The position numbers were made by a program, and so were the translations under genes. Below are positions 48,601 through 58,287 of a DNA stretch of 64,000 bases, piece by piece (positions within the stretch are counted from its first letter, which is position 1; every line of letters starts with the position of its first letter). The stretch is from Narthecium ossifragum. Its lineage: Eukaryota > Streptophyta > Magnoliopsida > Dioscoreales > Nartheciaceae. The notes below the pieces were generated by a model. The model was not told the origin of the DNA, did not search any database, and was given only the letters and a program-made list of their open reading frames with translations. Location of the stretch: positions 1,150,866 to 1,214,865 of the forward strand of contig OY986965.1 in the NCBI GenBank assembly GCA_963920575.1, written 5' to 3'.

Positions 48601-50581
48601 TGTGTGCATGAGCGTAATATGCACAAAAATACAAATTAATTAGATATAACTCATGAAATTATAGAAGTTATAAGCAGATCACTAGAAGTATAACACTGCA
48701 CCACATTGTTTTTCTAGGAATTTTTTTAAAAAAAATCCTAAGCATATAGTAACATAATCTTTCCCTATTATATCTCCATTTTCATGGTCCACTGTGTCCA
48801 TTATGTAGCTAGGGCTCCCCATCCACCTGTGCGGCCATTTGCAATCTTTTAGATGAGATTTAGACCAGTGGCCAAAGGCATTATGTTTGATGTAGGACGA
48901 CCTCCAAGAATCACCATATGGAAAGTCGTCCTCCGACCCTAGGAATCACCACCTAGGGGAGCCTTGGGCATCACCACCTGAAGGAGAAGAAGCTCCTTTT
49001 TAATTTTCATTGATCATAACTTGGCCCTAATCGGCATACAAATCCCTTATTTATAGCCTTTATAAGAGGCTAACCATAATAGGAAATTTAAACAAACATC
49101 AACTCAAATCCTAACAAATCAACCCAAACGAGAAAGCAATCCTAACAAATCAAATCAAATTTGAATTCCTTCTAGTTATGGAACTTGCTCCCACATCAGT
49201 GTTTCTCTAAGAAATTATGTAGAGGAATTGAAGCTTAAGGTGCAGGAAATTTTGCTCTTGTCCATAGTCTAAAAGTTCCATGTGATCTATAATTTTCAAT
49301 TTCTTTAGTATGATTGCTGGAAGCCTGCATGAAAGATTCAAACCACTGAAAGGTTAATTGACAATCGCTTTCAAAAGTACATGTGTATTGGGATGAAATT
49401 ATTTGGAAATCGTCTAGAAAAAGTCTCTTGTGATGAACTATGCTGTTCCTGTATTTCATTGAGTGCTTTGAAACATAAGTTTTGCACTGAACAGGACTTG
49501 AGGGAGATGCAGGATCTTGCATCCCGGGCTGCTTCTCGAGTCGTGGCTTCTGCAGCAAACAAATTTACAGCACCAAAGTCAGCTTATGAGTTTGAAGTTT
49601 CTTGGAGGGCTCTCTCAGATGATTATTTGAAGCAAGCTCAATTGCTAAAAGTTTGTAAAATCATCCTTTTCATATCCTGATAATGTTATTACGGCTATAA
49701 CTAATTTAGCTTCTTATGTGGTCAGCCTATCCCACCTACTTCGTTACCTCAGATTTTCAAGAATGCGTTATCTGCTCCTATGCTAGTTGATATTGTCAAA
49801 TGCACTGCCTCATTTTTCAAGTGAGTCTCCGTTTGTTCTTGCAACTTGTCAATTCAGCTTAATTGCTATTTGGCGCTTAAGAGGTCTACTATCCGCCTTC
49901 TTTGTTCCTTTCTAGGGATGAATCTGAATTGGCTATCAGCATTTTAGAGAATTTGGCAAAAGTTCCACGATTTGATGTGATTGTTATGTGCCTATCAGCA
50001 GTTGATAGTTCCGGTAAGTTTATAATCGAACCATGTTCTTTTCAGATGTATGCATTTGAGGGGAGAAATGCTTGCAACCACTAATAATCTTTATTGTCCT
50101 GAACATTACAAGAGAGTTTCTGGATAAATTTGGCGCTGTAGGGAACTTGGATTTCTATGTTTGTGAATATTTCTTGCTGCTTTACATCTGTCAAATATGA
50201 ACAACAACATCCCACTTATCTATTGCTTAGTCCATTAGGAGCTTCATCTCTGTCAGATAAGTTGAAAAGTCACGACATCTAAGAGAGACAGCATGCCCTG
50301 AGATCGGATGAAGTTTTAGGGATCATAATAGGATCATAATATGCAAATTGTTTTCTTTGGTATCATTTTTGGCGAGTTAAACTTTTTATGAGGCTCATGA
50401 ATTTTATCTTACCTGACTGTTGGCTCTAGCAGAAGTTCGCCGTATTTGGAATGAGATATTCTCGAGCAATGATATTCCGGCAGACCAGTCCGAGAAACTC
50501 AGTAAACTGCGACCAAAGTACTGTCACGAGGGATGGCAGACTCATGTAGTTGGATCAAATGCTTGGCGAAATGAGATGTGA
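45602..50581 (+). CDS. RPAP3-like TPR co-chaperone (first exon unresolved)
   Basis: Exons 45602-45673, 45870-46076, 46174-46298, 46905-47026, 47136-47218, 47866-48024, 49495-49650, 49726-49820, 49916-50013 and 50433-50581 join in phase to 421 codons plus stop. The N-terminal motif EFRGFLKDVKDWD is the plant RPAP3 start region. Three TPR units follow (GNEYFKQKKFQEAIECYSRS; YQEAENDCTEALNLDDRYVKA; LGKLQASMEDFEFAMRLEP). The C-terminus is the RPAP3 C domain (YEFEVSWRALSDDYLKQAQ, LPQIFKNALSAPMLVDIVK, SILENLAKVPRFDVIVM). Such proteins form R2TP-type assemblies with HSP90 that build RNA polymerase II and other complexes. The initiator exon is unclear: MGRL at 45255 or MVCDGIYS at 45371 could splice in phase 0, but neither is convincing. 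A solo LTR lies in the intron before exon 49495. Confidence 0.85.
48888..49198 (-). mobile_element. Solo LTR in an RPAP3-like intron
   Basis: A 311-bp segment begins tgatgtaggacg and ends gctcccacatca, giving TG...CA termini with 6-bp inverted ends. The flanks atgtt (48883-48887) and gtgtt (49199-49203) fit a 5-bp target duplication with one substitution. On the minus strand it contains a TATA-like tataaataag near 49046-49056, followed by an A-rich stretch that could hold the polyadenylation signal, so the LTR points opposite to the host gene. No internal retroelement genes are present. Confidence 0.65.
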
Positions 50582-51182
50582 CTTTCAGGAATTTCGAAGT
50601 TCCTTGTGAAGGAAAAATGGCCTTTGCGTTGCATATGTAGGTGTTCTATGATGTAAAGTGAATCTGTGTAATTTTTCTTATCTAATATGGTTGTGTTATC
50701 CTCTGTTAGGTTATTATCTGAGATCTCTGATTCTCTTTTATTGAAATTATCGGTGGTTTATGAATTAATTGGAAGGACCATCATGAAAACAAATTGTCCA
50801 GCTCGTTAGAAGATTTTTATTCTAATCATAGTTGGGTTTATTTATTTTTATTTCCAGATGTTGATGAAAACAGATTATAAGTTGTCTTACAATAAATTCA
50901 GGCTGGTGCGATTTAAATTTAAGACCTTTCACAACAAGATATGTTTCTGTTCATCGCCACTCTTTCACCAACCATTGTGAAGCAAAACTTTTTTTTTCTC
51001 CTCATTCCGGATTTTCTAAAGAACCATTTCTCGAGTATTTTGGAGGGTAAACTGAGGAATGGATCCGTGGATTCAATGTTATCCGATATATTTATAATTG
51101 AATATTAAAATCAACAAAATGAGATAATAAGGCCGAAATCATAATTCAGCCAGATTTTATTATGGATAATGTTCTCAGGCCG
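50582..51182. other. Intergenic region between RPAP3-like and PPR genes
   Basis: Contains the RPAP3-like 3' UTR and the PPR promoter. AT-rich; no repeat or gene noted. Confidence 0.6.
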
Positions 51183-51190
51183 TATATATG
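51183..51190 (+). promoter_or_regulatory. Possible TATA box of the PPR gene
   Basis: tatatatg lies 47-54 bp before the PPR ATG. This leaves a very short leader, which is common for PPR genes. Supported by position only. Confidence 0.35.
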
Positions 51191-51236
51191 ACTCCATCTC
51201 GCGCCAAATATTCAACCGTTTTTTAAAACATCTGCA

Positions 51237-52979
51237 ATGAACTCAATGCTCCAGTCCTCTCCTCCAAAGCTCATCCCAGCCTCACCAACTCCCCACCACC
51301 AATCCCAACCCCATGCAGCGATCTCTCTCCTCCAGATCTCCAAAACCCACCAAGAGTTCTCCCAAATCCATGCGCTGCTCATCAAGACCGCTTTGATCCA
51401 AGAAAAGCACGCCTTTGGCCGCCTCTTCCTCTCCGTTGCATCATCCCATCCCCTCCATGAACCCACTTCTCTATCCTACGCTTGCAAGCTATTCGAAAGC
51501 CCCGATTGCCCCAGGAATGCCTTCATCTATAACTCCTTGATTAAATCCTATTCTCGCAATGGCAATCCAATGGATGCCATTTTGATCTTTGCCAGAATGA
51601 TACATGAAGGCGATGTCGATCCAGATAAGTTTACCTATACTTTTGTTTGCAATGCTTGTTCCAAGCTATCGCAAGTGTTCATAGGCAAGCAAGTTCATGC
51701 GCGGATGGTGAAGAACCCGAGTGTCGTGAGCACCCAATCCTGGAACTCGCTGATGGATTTCTATGTCAAGACCGGTGAGGAGTCGTGGAGAGTGAGGAGG
51801 ATTTTGAATGGAATGAGAGATCCTGATGTTGTTTCTTGGAACAGTATGCTTGGTGGGTTTGTGAAGCTTGGCGAATTAGATGAAGCCCGGAAGCTCTTCG
51901 ATGAAATGCCCTATAGAGACACTGTGTCCTGGACGGCGATGCTCGTGGGCTATGCGAATGCTGGATTTTTGAATGAAGCATGCCAGTTGTTCGAAGAGAT
52001 GCCGGAAAGGAACATTGTTTCTTGGACCGCGATGATCAATGGGTATGCGAGATCAGGGCAATTTGAAGAGGCTTTAGCTCTTTTCGAGCAAATGCAAGTT
52101 TTGGATGTCGAGATAGACAAGATCACGCTGACGACAATGCTCTCTGCTTGTGCTGGACTCGGTGCTCTAGATCAAGGCCGGTGGATTCACACCTACATCA
52201 ACAGGCATGGAGTCGAAGTAGATGCTCATTTGCGCACGGCTTTGGTCGACATGTATAGCAAATGCGGGCTGATCGATCTAGCATATGATATCTTCAGGGG
52301 CTCTTCTTCTTCTGATCGGAAGGTGTTCTTGTGGAATGCCATGTTAGGGGGGCTCGCGATGCATTCATATGGAAAGGAAGCCTTGCAATTGTTCTCAGAG
52401 ATGTTGGTCAGTGGCACCAAGCCGAACGAGATCACCTTCATATGTCTCTTGTCGGCGTGCAGCCATTCAAGGCTTGTCGATCAAGGGCTGAAGATATTTT
52501 CTAGTATGGCTAGAGATCACGAAATCGAACCCTCAATTGAGCACTATGGCTCTTTGGTAGATCTTCTTAGCCGAGCCGGATTGTTGAATGAAGCTAAAAG
52601 AGTTATCGAAACCATGCCAATGGAAGCTGATGGCAATGTGCGAAGAGCTTTCCTTGGTGCTTGTAGGCTTCATGGGAATGTTGAGCTGGGAGAGCAACTA
52701 GGGAAGACTCTGTTAGATTTGGAGCCACTGGATGATGGTAACTATGTCCTCTTATCCAATATTTACGCAGTCGACAATAAGTGGGCAGATGTCGTGAGAT
52801 TGCGACGAGCGATGAAGGAGAGGGGAGTGCGGAAAAAGCCCGGTTTCAGTTCAATTGAGTTGGATGGCATGGTTCACTTGTTCATCGCCTGTGATAAATC
52901 TCACCCTCAGAGCCAAGAAATATATGCTGTGTTAGATGAATTGGTGGAGCAGTTTTATGGAGATCGCGATCAGCCATGA
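51237..52979 (+). CDS. PLS-class pentatricopeptide repeat protein (E-type)
   Basis: Intronless ORF of 580 aa, as most plant PPR genes. Repeats are regularly spaced, e.g. PDVVSWNSMLGGFVKLGELD, DTVSWTAMLVGYANAGFLNE and NIVSWTAMINGYARSGQFEE. A conserved E region is near the end (PMEADGNVRRAFLGACRLHG, NYVLLSNIYA, KKPGFSSIELDGMVHLF). It stops after the E/E+ region (FYGDRDQP) and lacks a DYW deaminase domain. PLS/E proteins act in plastids or mitochondria and usually specify C-to-U editing sites with a partner deaminase. The first 35 residues are Ser/Pro-rich and could be a targeting peptide, but the destination is unclear. The first ATG (MNSMLQSS) is chosen because the frame is open from it. Confidence 0.95.
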   Translation: MNSMLQSSPPKLIPASPTPHHQSQPHAAISLLQISKTHQEFSQIHALLIKTALIQEKHAFGRLFLSVASSHPLHEPTSLSYACKLFESPDCPRNAFIYNSLIKSYSRNGNPMDAILIFARMIHEGDVDPDKFTYTFVCNACSKLSQVFIGKQVHARMVKNPSVVSTQSWNSLMDFYVKTGEESWRVRRILNGMRDPDVVSWNSMLGGFVKLGELDEARKLFDEMPYRDTVSWTAMLVGYANAGFLNEACQLFEEMPERNIVSWTAMINGYARSGQFEEALALFEQMQVLDVEIDKITLTTMLSACAGLGALDQGRWIHTYINRHGVEVDAHLRTALVDMYSKCGLIDLAYDIFRGSSSSDRKVFLWNAMLGGLAMHSYGKEALQLFSEMLVSGTKPNEITFICLLSACSHSRLVDQGLKIFSSMARDHEIEPSIEHYGSLVDLLSRAGLLNEAKRVIETMPMEADGNVRRAFLGACRLHGNVELGEQLGKTLLDLEPLDDGNYVLLSNIYAVDNKWADVVRLRRAMKERGVRKKPGFSSIELDGMVHLFIACDKSHPQSQEIYAVLDELVEQFYGDRDQP

Positions 52980-53542
52980 GTGTGATCTCTTGCTTTCTTT
53001 GTATCTGATATAGAATTCTATGTATAGAGTTCCTACAGGAGCTATGCAGAATGGTCAAACTGAAGAGTTGTAAATTTACAACACCGTTGTAAATTCGATT
53101 GCCTAGACTTCGCAATGTGTTATTGAGTTATTTTTGCAAGCTTCCAGAGATTAGCGAAGAATTTCATAAGGAATAGAAAATTGCCTTAATTCTTGTACAG
53201 AAGATTGCATAATATTCTGTCTTTTGGGGTTATTTTTAGGTGCATTCAGAGATCGGGTTCTATATTGCCATTTATGGTTACACCCCTCTAAAAATTACAC
53301 TCATAAAACAATAGTGCAATTGAATAAATACCCAATAAGAGGCTAGTCCTCATATTGATGCAATTTTGGCCAAATCAGTTTCATCACAGTCTGACTCGAA
53401 AAATGGTCAAATATTATTTATGCCCAAAAATTATATGCAATGTAATGTAATTAGAACTGTTCTGAGGGACACAACCACAAAAATCACTTTAACTGGAAAC
53501 AAAAAGATCTGCACACTTGGCATCCTTCCATTGGTCACAATA

Positions 53543-53550
53543 GGATAAGA
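53543..53550 (+). promoter_or_regulatory. I-box-like motif upstream of CP12
   Basis: ggataaga contains the GATAAG I-box core found in light-responsive photosynthesis promoters, about 90 bp before the CP12 ATG. An inverted CCAAT (attgg) is at 53530. Function is inferred from motif and gene identity. Confidence 0.35.
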
Positions 53551-53636
53551 TACATGTGTCCCCAAACGAACCCCATCCGAGATAAAACCAGGCTCACCGT
53601 CCTTATTGAAAGCTCTTCTGCAAGTGATCCATAACT

Positions 53637-54041
53637 ATGGCGACATCCCTCTCCGGCGTGAAGCTCTCCACCGCCCCTCTAGATTACGTCAACCCATCTT
53701 CCCCAAAACACCATCTTTTAGCCTCCCCATGCATCAACCTCACCTGGAATCGCCGCGCCGCCGGCGTCCCCAGAGCCCGCCAGCAAGTACTAATGAAGGT
53801 CACCGGGCCACCGACCCCACCGGGCATATCGGAGAAGGTCAAAGATAGCATCAAGGCTGCAAAGGAGACTTGCGCTGATGACCCGGTGAGCGGAGAGTGC
53901 GCGGCGGCGTGGGACGAGGTGGAGGAGCTCAGCGCCGCAGCCAGCCACGCGCGCGACCGCCAGAAGGCCGACAGCGACCCCCTCGAGACCTTCTGCAAGG
54001 ATAACCCCGAGACCGACGAGTGCCGGACCTATGAGGATTGA
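53637..54041 (+). CDS. CP12: Chloroplast CP12, Calvin-cycle redox regulator
   Basis: A 134-aa intronless protein. The first about 50 residues are a Ser- and Arg-containing transit peptide (MATSLSGVKLSTAPLDY, cleavage probably after QVLMKVT). The mature part has the two redox cysteine pairs of CP12: Cys79/Cys88 (CADDPVSGEC) and Cys120/Cys129 (CKDNPETDEC), the core AWDEVEELSAAASH, and the C-terminal tail CRTYED that inserts in the GAPDH active site. In the dark, oxidised CP12 links GAPDH and phosphoribulokinase into an inactive complex in the stroma; thioredoxin releases it in light. All signature residues are intact. The start is the only ATG that supplies a transit peptide. Confidence 0.97.
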   Translation: MATSLSGVKLSTAPLDYVNPSSPKHHLLASPCINLTWNRRAAGVPRARQQVLMKVTGPPTPPGISEKVKDSIKAAKETCADDPVSGECAAAWDEVEELSAAASHARDRQKADSDPLETFCKDNPETDECRTYED

Positions 54042-54789
54042 AGAATTCATACACAAAGAATCCTTCTTTCATGAGTTCTTAATAAAGGAAGGACCTTTTT
54101 TAGGAGCTTAAATTCACATCTGTGGGAGTTCATGGTGATGTTCTTTGTTTTCCAAGGGTTTTTACGTGAGTTGTTTGTAGTTTTTGTTTCAGGGGATGTT
54201 AGCTGATGGTTATGTATGGTTTGCCACTTGTAGTTTTTTGGGTTGTTGGATTGAATAAAACTATATATTGATCTAACATGGTGAGAGACATTCTAATGTT
54301 TGACAATCATTCATACAGATAGCTGAAGGGTGTAGTAAAATACCAAGGATTATACTCAACTAAAGCAAGCATACAATAGTAAATTTGAGAATAATTGATG
54401 AAAGGATTTTTTTAACAGAGATGATAAGCAAAGAAGCCATTGAGTAAACCTCAACACTTTGCACATCGACTAATTGGAGCTCCAAGACTAATACAATTAC
54501 TGTTCCAGCAACGGAGAAAAATCAGTGCCAACTCATAAAACCTGAGAGTAGGACTTGCAATTGCGTGCACATCCCGAATCAAAAGCCCTCATAACCACTC
54601 AATGCAATATAGAGAGACTATCTTAAACTCAGACACACATCTGCCATCTATTATAGTACTCAGGAAATAATGACGAGCGAAAACAGATGGTGCATCTAAG
54701 AATGCGACCAAGCCGCCTTGAGCAAAGGCCACTAATTGCAGTAATGCAGAAAGCAGCAAGATAAACGATGTCATATTCGATACAATGGT
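54042..54789. other. CP12 3' region and intergenic DNA
   Basis: Contains the CP12 3' UTR (an aataaaac-type polyadenylation context lies near 54254). Beyond that no gene or clear repeat is seen. Confidence 0.55.
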
Positions 54790-54869
54790 TATGGGCTAAT
54801 AATCTTCAACCACAACCACTTGCGAAGTTTTTTTTACACTACAACCATATCAACTAGCTAGTTGATGTT

Positions 54870-55090
54870 GGATATGGTGGTGAGATCTATTTGGTCGGAG
54901 GTTTTGTGCTTTGACTCAGTGGTGTTCCTTTATATTCCGAGGTCTGTCAATTGTTTGGCAGACTCAGTTGCAAAATGGTGCCGTTGCCTCCGAGCCCCAT
55001 TGTGGTGGTCTCATGAGGATGGACATGATGCTTTGAATCATGTGTCAGGTGATGTAATACTAGTCTTCGGCTGAACTAATAAAAAAAAAA
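54870..55090 (+). mobile_element. 5'-truncated LINE with poly(A) and target duplication
   Basis: The plus strand encodes an RNase H-like fragment (VVFLYIPRSVNCLADSVAKW) and ends in ctgaactaat followed by ten A's. gctagttgatgtt occurs exactly before (54857-54869) and after (55094-55106). With one mismatch the duplication extends a few bases further on the left. It sits inside copy A of a local tandem duplication. Confidence 0.87.
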
Positions 55091-55323
55091 CTGGCTAGTT
55101 GATGTTTTACATGAAAAATGCGATAACTATTTTCAACTGAAACATTCAACTCAGTTACTAACAGATTTACCACCTGCCAAACACATACTGTACAACAGAG
55201 AACTAGAAAGGGACTAAGCCAAAAATTCATCTGAGAGCCATAGGACGAGGAGTAATAACAGTAGATCTGACATAGATTGATATTGTAGTCAGTAGCTGAG
55301 CACAATGAAACCTATTACAAATA

Positions 55324-55840
55324 GGGATGGCAACGGGGTGGGGTGGGGCAGGGTCCCCCTTCCCCCGACCCCAACCCCGCAACCTAATATAGAACCCTGA
55401 CCTCGCCCTGCCCTGATAGTTACTGCACCCCGATCTCGACCCCGCACACCTGAACCCCGCCTCCCCCACCCTAAATTTTTTTGACACATTGAATACATTA
55501 TATCTAATAACACCCTAAAAACTTATCATCTTAAAAAACAATCTAAACAAAACTTGTCTCTATGAAATGATCCAAACATGAATTGTATCAATAACAACTC
55601 AAAAATATTGTCTAAATATGATTAGGTTAAGACTTTTTAGAAAAACGAATTATAGTGGGGTGATATATCACTATATCAATTATTATAAATATCCAATCGG
55701 GACGGGGCGGGACTGGAGTGTTCTTCCCCGACCCCAATCGGGGTTTTACGCACTTCCCCCATTCTCGATTCTAAACCCGTTTAGGGTCCCCCGAACCCGC
55801 CCCATTAGGGACGGGGCGGGGCGGGGCAAATTGCCATCCG
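55324..55840. mobile_element. GC-rich insertion with ggatggcaa/ttgccatcc ends
   Basis: The segment starts ggatggcaacggggtggggt and ends gggcggggcaaattgccatcc, so the termini are inverted repeats rich in GGGGCGGGG. The middle is AT-rich. Comparison with the paralogous copy B (...ttacaaatagagaagaaaaa...) suggests an insertion that is absent there. The ends resemble a widespread plant non-autonomous element family. No transposase or clear target duplication is visible. Confidence 0.7.
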
Positions 55841-56509
55841 GGGGAAGTGGTTGCCTTTCCCTGTTGACTCTATGAGCAATTGATACAATAACTTCATAAT
55901 TCTGTTCGAATAGCTATACTTTGGAACAGCTCACACACAGATGTAACCAAAATACTTGCATCCAACTCACACACAGATTCATACAGAATTATAACACTAT
56001 AGATGCAAGCTAACAACCTGCAGTCACAACCAGTTGCAGAGTTTTTGGACAATACAGCCGTATCAACCAGTCAATGCTCGAACTGAGACGTAGGACTCAT
56101 ACTGATTTGCAACACACCATAAAAATAGCGCACAACGGAGAATTAGCAAGGCAATTGAACATAAGATTTAAGTGTAGATTGATGCACAGTCAACAGTTGA
56201 ACATGCTTAAGTGGCATAATGAAGCTGTTACAAATAGAGAAGAAAAAGCGGCTGCTTTTGCTGTTGACTACAAAAAGCAATCTACATAATAACTTCATGA
56301 TTTTGTTCAAATAATTATCGATTCAAAGAACTAGAAATCTTACATCCAAGAACTAGAAATCTTACATCCAAGTCATACATACATCTCAAAGAGAACTATG
56401 ACCCCAAAAAAAAATACAACAAGGTAAATTCCCAACAAGGGCAACTAAGAACAAGACATCAAGCAACCCATTCATAGATAGCAACGCTACTACAGCTATG
56501 ACATGGTAT

Positions 56510-56944
56510 TTAGCAATGAAACATGTTAGCCGAAGCTACGATCGGCTGGGCTGAGCAGGGCAGCTGCCATGGCTTCAGGAGAGGATCCGGTATCTCAGGT
56601 ATATCCACAGCCATCCCACCAAACTCCTCGACGAAATGCAAGACCGAATTCAGTGACCGCAACCTTTCAGTCAATTCCATCAGTTGGGTTCTCAAGATAG
56701 TGTTCTCAAAATCCTTCTCGGAGTAGTGCTGGGTGAGATAACTGATCTGCATCAGTATTTGGCTGTTCTCATTCTTCAGCTGGGCCACCTGGTTGACAAG
56801 CTCGTCCAAGTGTTGCTGCTTCCTCATCCGAGATCTCCTGGCCGACTCGCGATTGGATAGCATCCTCTTTCGTTTCCTTGGATCCACGGTATTCTTAGGA
56901 TCTTCTTCGGACCCAGACGAAAGGCTGACTCGTGTGGAAGACAT
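56510..56944 (-). CDS. S1-class bZIP transcription factor (bZIP11/53-like)
   Basis: Intronless 144-aa protein, the normal size for group S bZIPs. The basic region N31-x7-R39 (NRESARRSR) is preceded by RKRKRML and followed by a leucine zipper (HLDELVNQVAQLKNENSQIL, then YLTQHYSEKDFENTILRTQL). The C-terminal motif IPEIPDPLLKPWQLPC and the ending ANMFHC match S1 members from other plants. These factors heterodimerise with group C bZIPs and control amino-acid, sugar and energy-stress genes. Translation is expected to be repressed by sucrose through the upstream ORF at 57042-57128. The start ATG at 56944 is the only one giving the conserved SSGSEEDP N-terminus. Paralogue assignment among bZIP2/11/44/53 is not possible here. 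Confidence 0.94.
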   Translation of the reverse strand: MSSTRVSLSSGSEEDPKNTVDPRKRKRMLSNRESARRSRMRKQQHLDELVNQVAQLKNENSQILMQISYLTQHYSEKDFENTILRTQLMELTERLRSLNSVLHFVEEFGGMAVDIPEIPDPLLKPWQLPCSAQPIVASANMFHC

Positions 56945-57041
56945 GGCCTTCTTATCGAACTCTTAGACCGGGAATTCGCGTGGCTTTGTTTACTAGGCAA
57001 CTTATGTACTATATGGGATCTGAGGGGTGAATGAAGAGGCT

Positions 57042-57128
57042 TCAGCTTATGACGTAGAACCAGTATAGGAAGACCACGGAGAATGACTGGCGAAAACAAA
57101 TGCGGAGGAGAACGCTGCCAGAATTCAT
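57042..57128 (-). CDS. Sucrose-control (SC) peptide upstream ORF
   Basis: An ATG-initiated ORF of 28 codons in the bZIP leader. Its C-terminal half reads QSFSVVFLYWFYVIS followed by TGA, matching the conserved SC-peptide end (SFSVVFLYWFYVFS-type) of S1-class bZIP genes. In that family the nascent peptide stalls ribosomes at high sucrose and shuts off translation of the main ORF. The uORF ends 97 bp before the bZIP ATG. Its N-terminus (MNSGSVLLRICFR) is shorter and different from the 41-42 residue forms of Arabidopsis bZIP11, with an in-frame stop just upstream of the ATG. The final serine is retained. It is too short for ORF prediction to list. Confidence 0.93.
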   Translation of the reverse strand: MNSGSVLLRICFRQSFSVVFLYWFYVIS

Positions 57129-57172
57129 ATAGGCTGGAGGTTGATATCCACCTGGATTTGGTTAGCGACCAT
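57125..57172 (-). CDS. Second short uORF overlapping the SC uORF start
   Basis: ATG at 57172 opens a 15-residue ORF (MVANQIQVDINLQPI) whose TGA (57127-57125) overlaps the SC-uORF ATG (57128-57126) in an ATGA arrangement. Multiple uORFs are known in S1 bZIP leaders. This one may control how many ribosomes reach the SC uORF. No conservation can be judged from one sequence. Confidence 0.55.
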   Translation of the reverse strand: MVANQIQVDINLQPI

Positions 57173-57820
57173 TGATATGATAGAACAGGGGCCTTGGATT
57201 CCGATCAACAAATGGGTTGTTTCTATGAACGCCAAAAGGAACTTTTACGCAGTACAACTGCAGCTAGATCGATTATAGCAACTATGGATTCCAACCCAGA
57301 TGTGTTTTAATGAGTACCCGAATACAATAGCAAGAACAAGGGCTCCAGAAGTAGATCTTCGAACCTGGTGGCCGCGAAGATAATAGGATCAACGCAGCAA
57401 TTCCCCCAAAAGATGAAATTTTTGGAATAGGAAACAACCCTACAGTAAAATCAACCTTGAAAAGACTCAATTTTTGAACAGGGTTCTTTCCAGAATGAGA
57501 AATTCACAACGAAATCAGATAAAAAAAGTGCAGAAAACCCAGAAATAGAACAGATCCCTTCCTTAGAATCTTATAATCACCAACAGGGTTTCCCAAAAGA
57601 GTCGATTTTGATTACTCAAACCAAAGTTCAGAAAATACCCAGAAAGAGTTTGGATCAAAAGGCCTAGGAACCACCCAGAACGATCCAAAATCTAGCGAAG
57701 TCTTATACGAGAGCAAGCACAAGAACAAAGGAAAGGGGAAGACTTAGCTTGGAAGGCACAAATCCAACCAGAGACGCTTAACGACGATGGGAAGAAGGCT
57801 TTGAGAGGTGGGGGATGAGC

Positions 57821-57828
57821 TATTTATA
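57821..57828 (-). promoter_or_regulatory. Probable TATA box of the bZIP gene
   Basis: On the minus strand tataaata sits about 880 bp before the bZIP ATG. Transcription from about 57790 would give a long leader containing both uORFs, as is typical for S1 bZIP genes. I cannot tell whether this leader is spliced. Confidence 0.6.
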
Positions 57829-58238
57829 GATGGAAATCGCTTTGTTTTTTGGATTAGGATTCGATTAATATCTCCAGCTTTTTTTAATTTTCTCGTGATT
57901 TTTTTTTGGGCTTTCTAGAAGGTGGGAGGAATCTTCGGGATAGCCGTGGTTCAAGAAGCACGCACGTTCTTGTCGGACAGGCGGCTGGCCTATAAGTCAA
58001 AACGCCCGCATTGTACGCTTACTTTTTACACCATCGAAACATTCTAGAGGACTTAATCTACGGACAGTGAGTCGCCCGCACGGTGCGGATGTTTAGACAT
58101 GATGTTCACCCTGGGAAGGATTCGTACGTTGTAGCGCTAGAGCCGTGTGGGGATGACAAGACGTAATATTAGCTGGAATTTTTATTGACTCTTTATCTTA
58201 TTTATGAGTTCTGATTTTGGTACATGTCACTCAAATCA

Positions 58239-58287
58239 CCACCGTTGGATTGAACCGGACACGCATCCCGGTTCAATCCAACGGTGG
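58239..58287. repeat. Perfect 20-bp inverted repeat with 9-nt loop
   Basis: ccaccgttggattgaaccgg (58239-58258) is exactly complementary to ccggttcaatccaacggtgg (58268-58287), separated by acacgcatc. Weaker complementarity extends outward (catgtcactc versus gtgtacatg). It could be a foldback element, a MITE core or a small-RNA precursor. Confidence 0.85.

Larger units (their letters stand above)
54790..56405. repeat. Diverged tandem duplication next to the bZIP 3' end
   Basis: Copy A (about 54790-56000) and copy B (about 56011-56405) align through several blocks: cacaaccacttgcgaagttt with cacaaccagttgcagagttt; cctattacaaatag with gctgttacaaatag; ctgttgactctatgagcaat with ctgttgactacaaaaagcaa; ataacttcataattctgttc with ataacttcatgattttgttc; catccaactcacacacag with catccaagtcatacatac. 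Copy A is longer because it holds a LINE and a GC-rich insertion. Copy B abuts the bZIP stop, so this may be a duplicated bZIP 3' flank. Confidence 0.72.

Noticed and set aside
56824..57099. 91-residue frame overlapping the bZIP start
   Set aside because: It begins with TTG, not ATG, and is an out-of-frame shadow of the SC uORF and the bZIP coding sequence.
57282..57470. 62-residue uORF in the bZIP leader
   Set aside because: The frame starts at TTG, and no ATG supports it as a real uORF.
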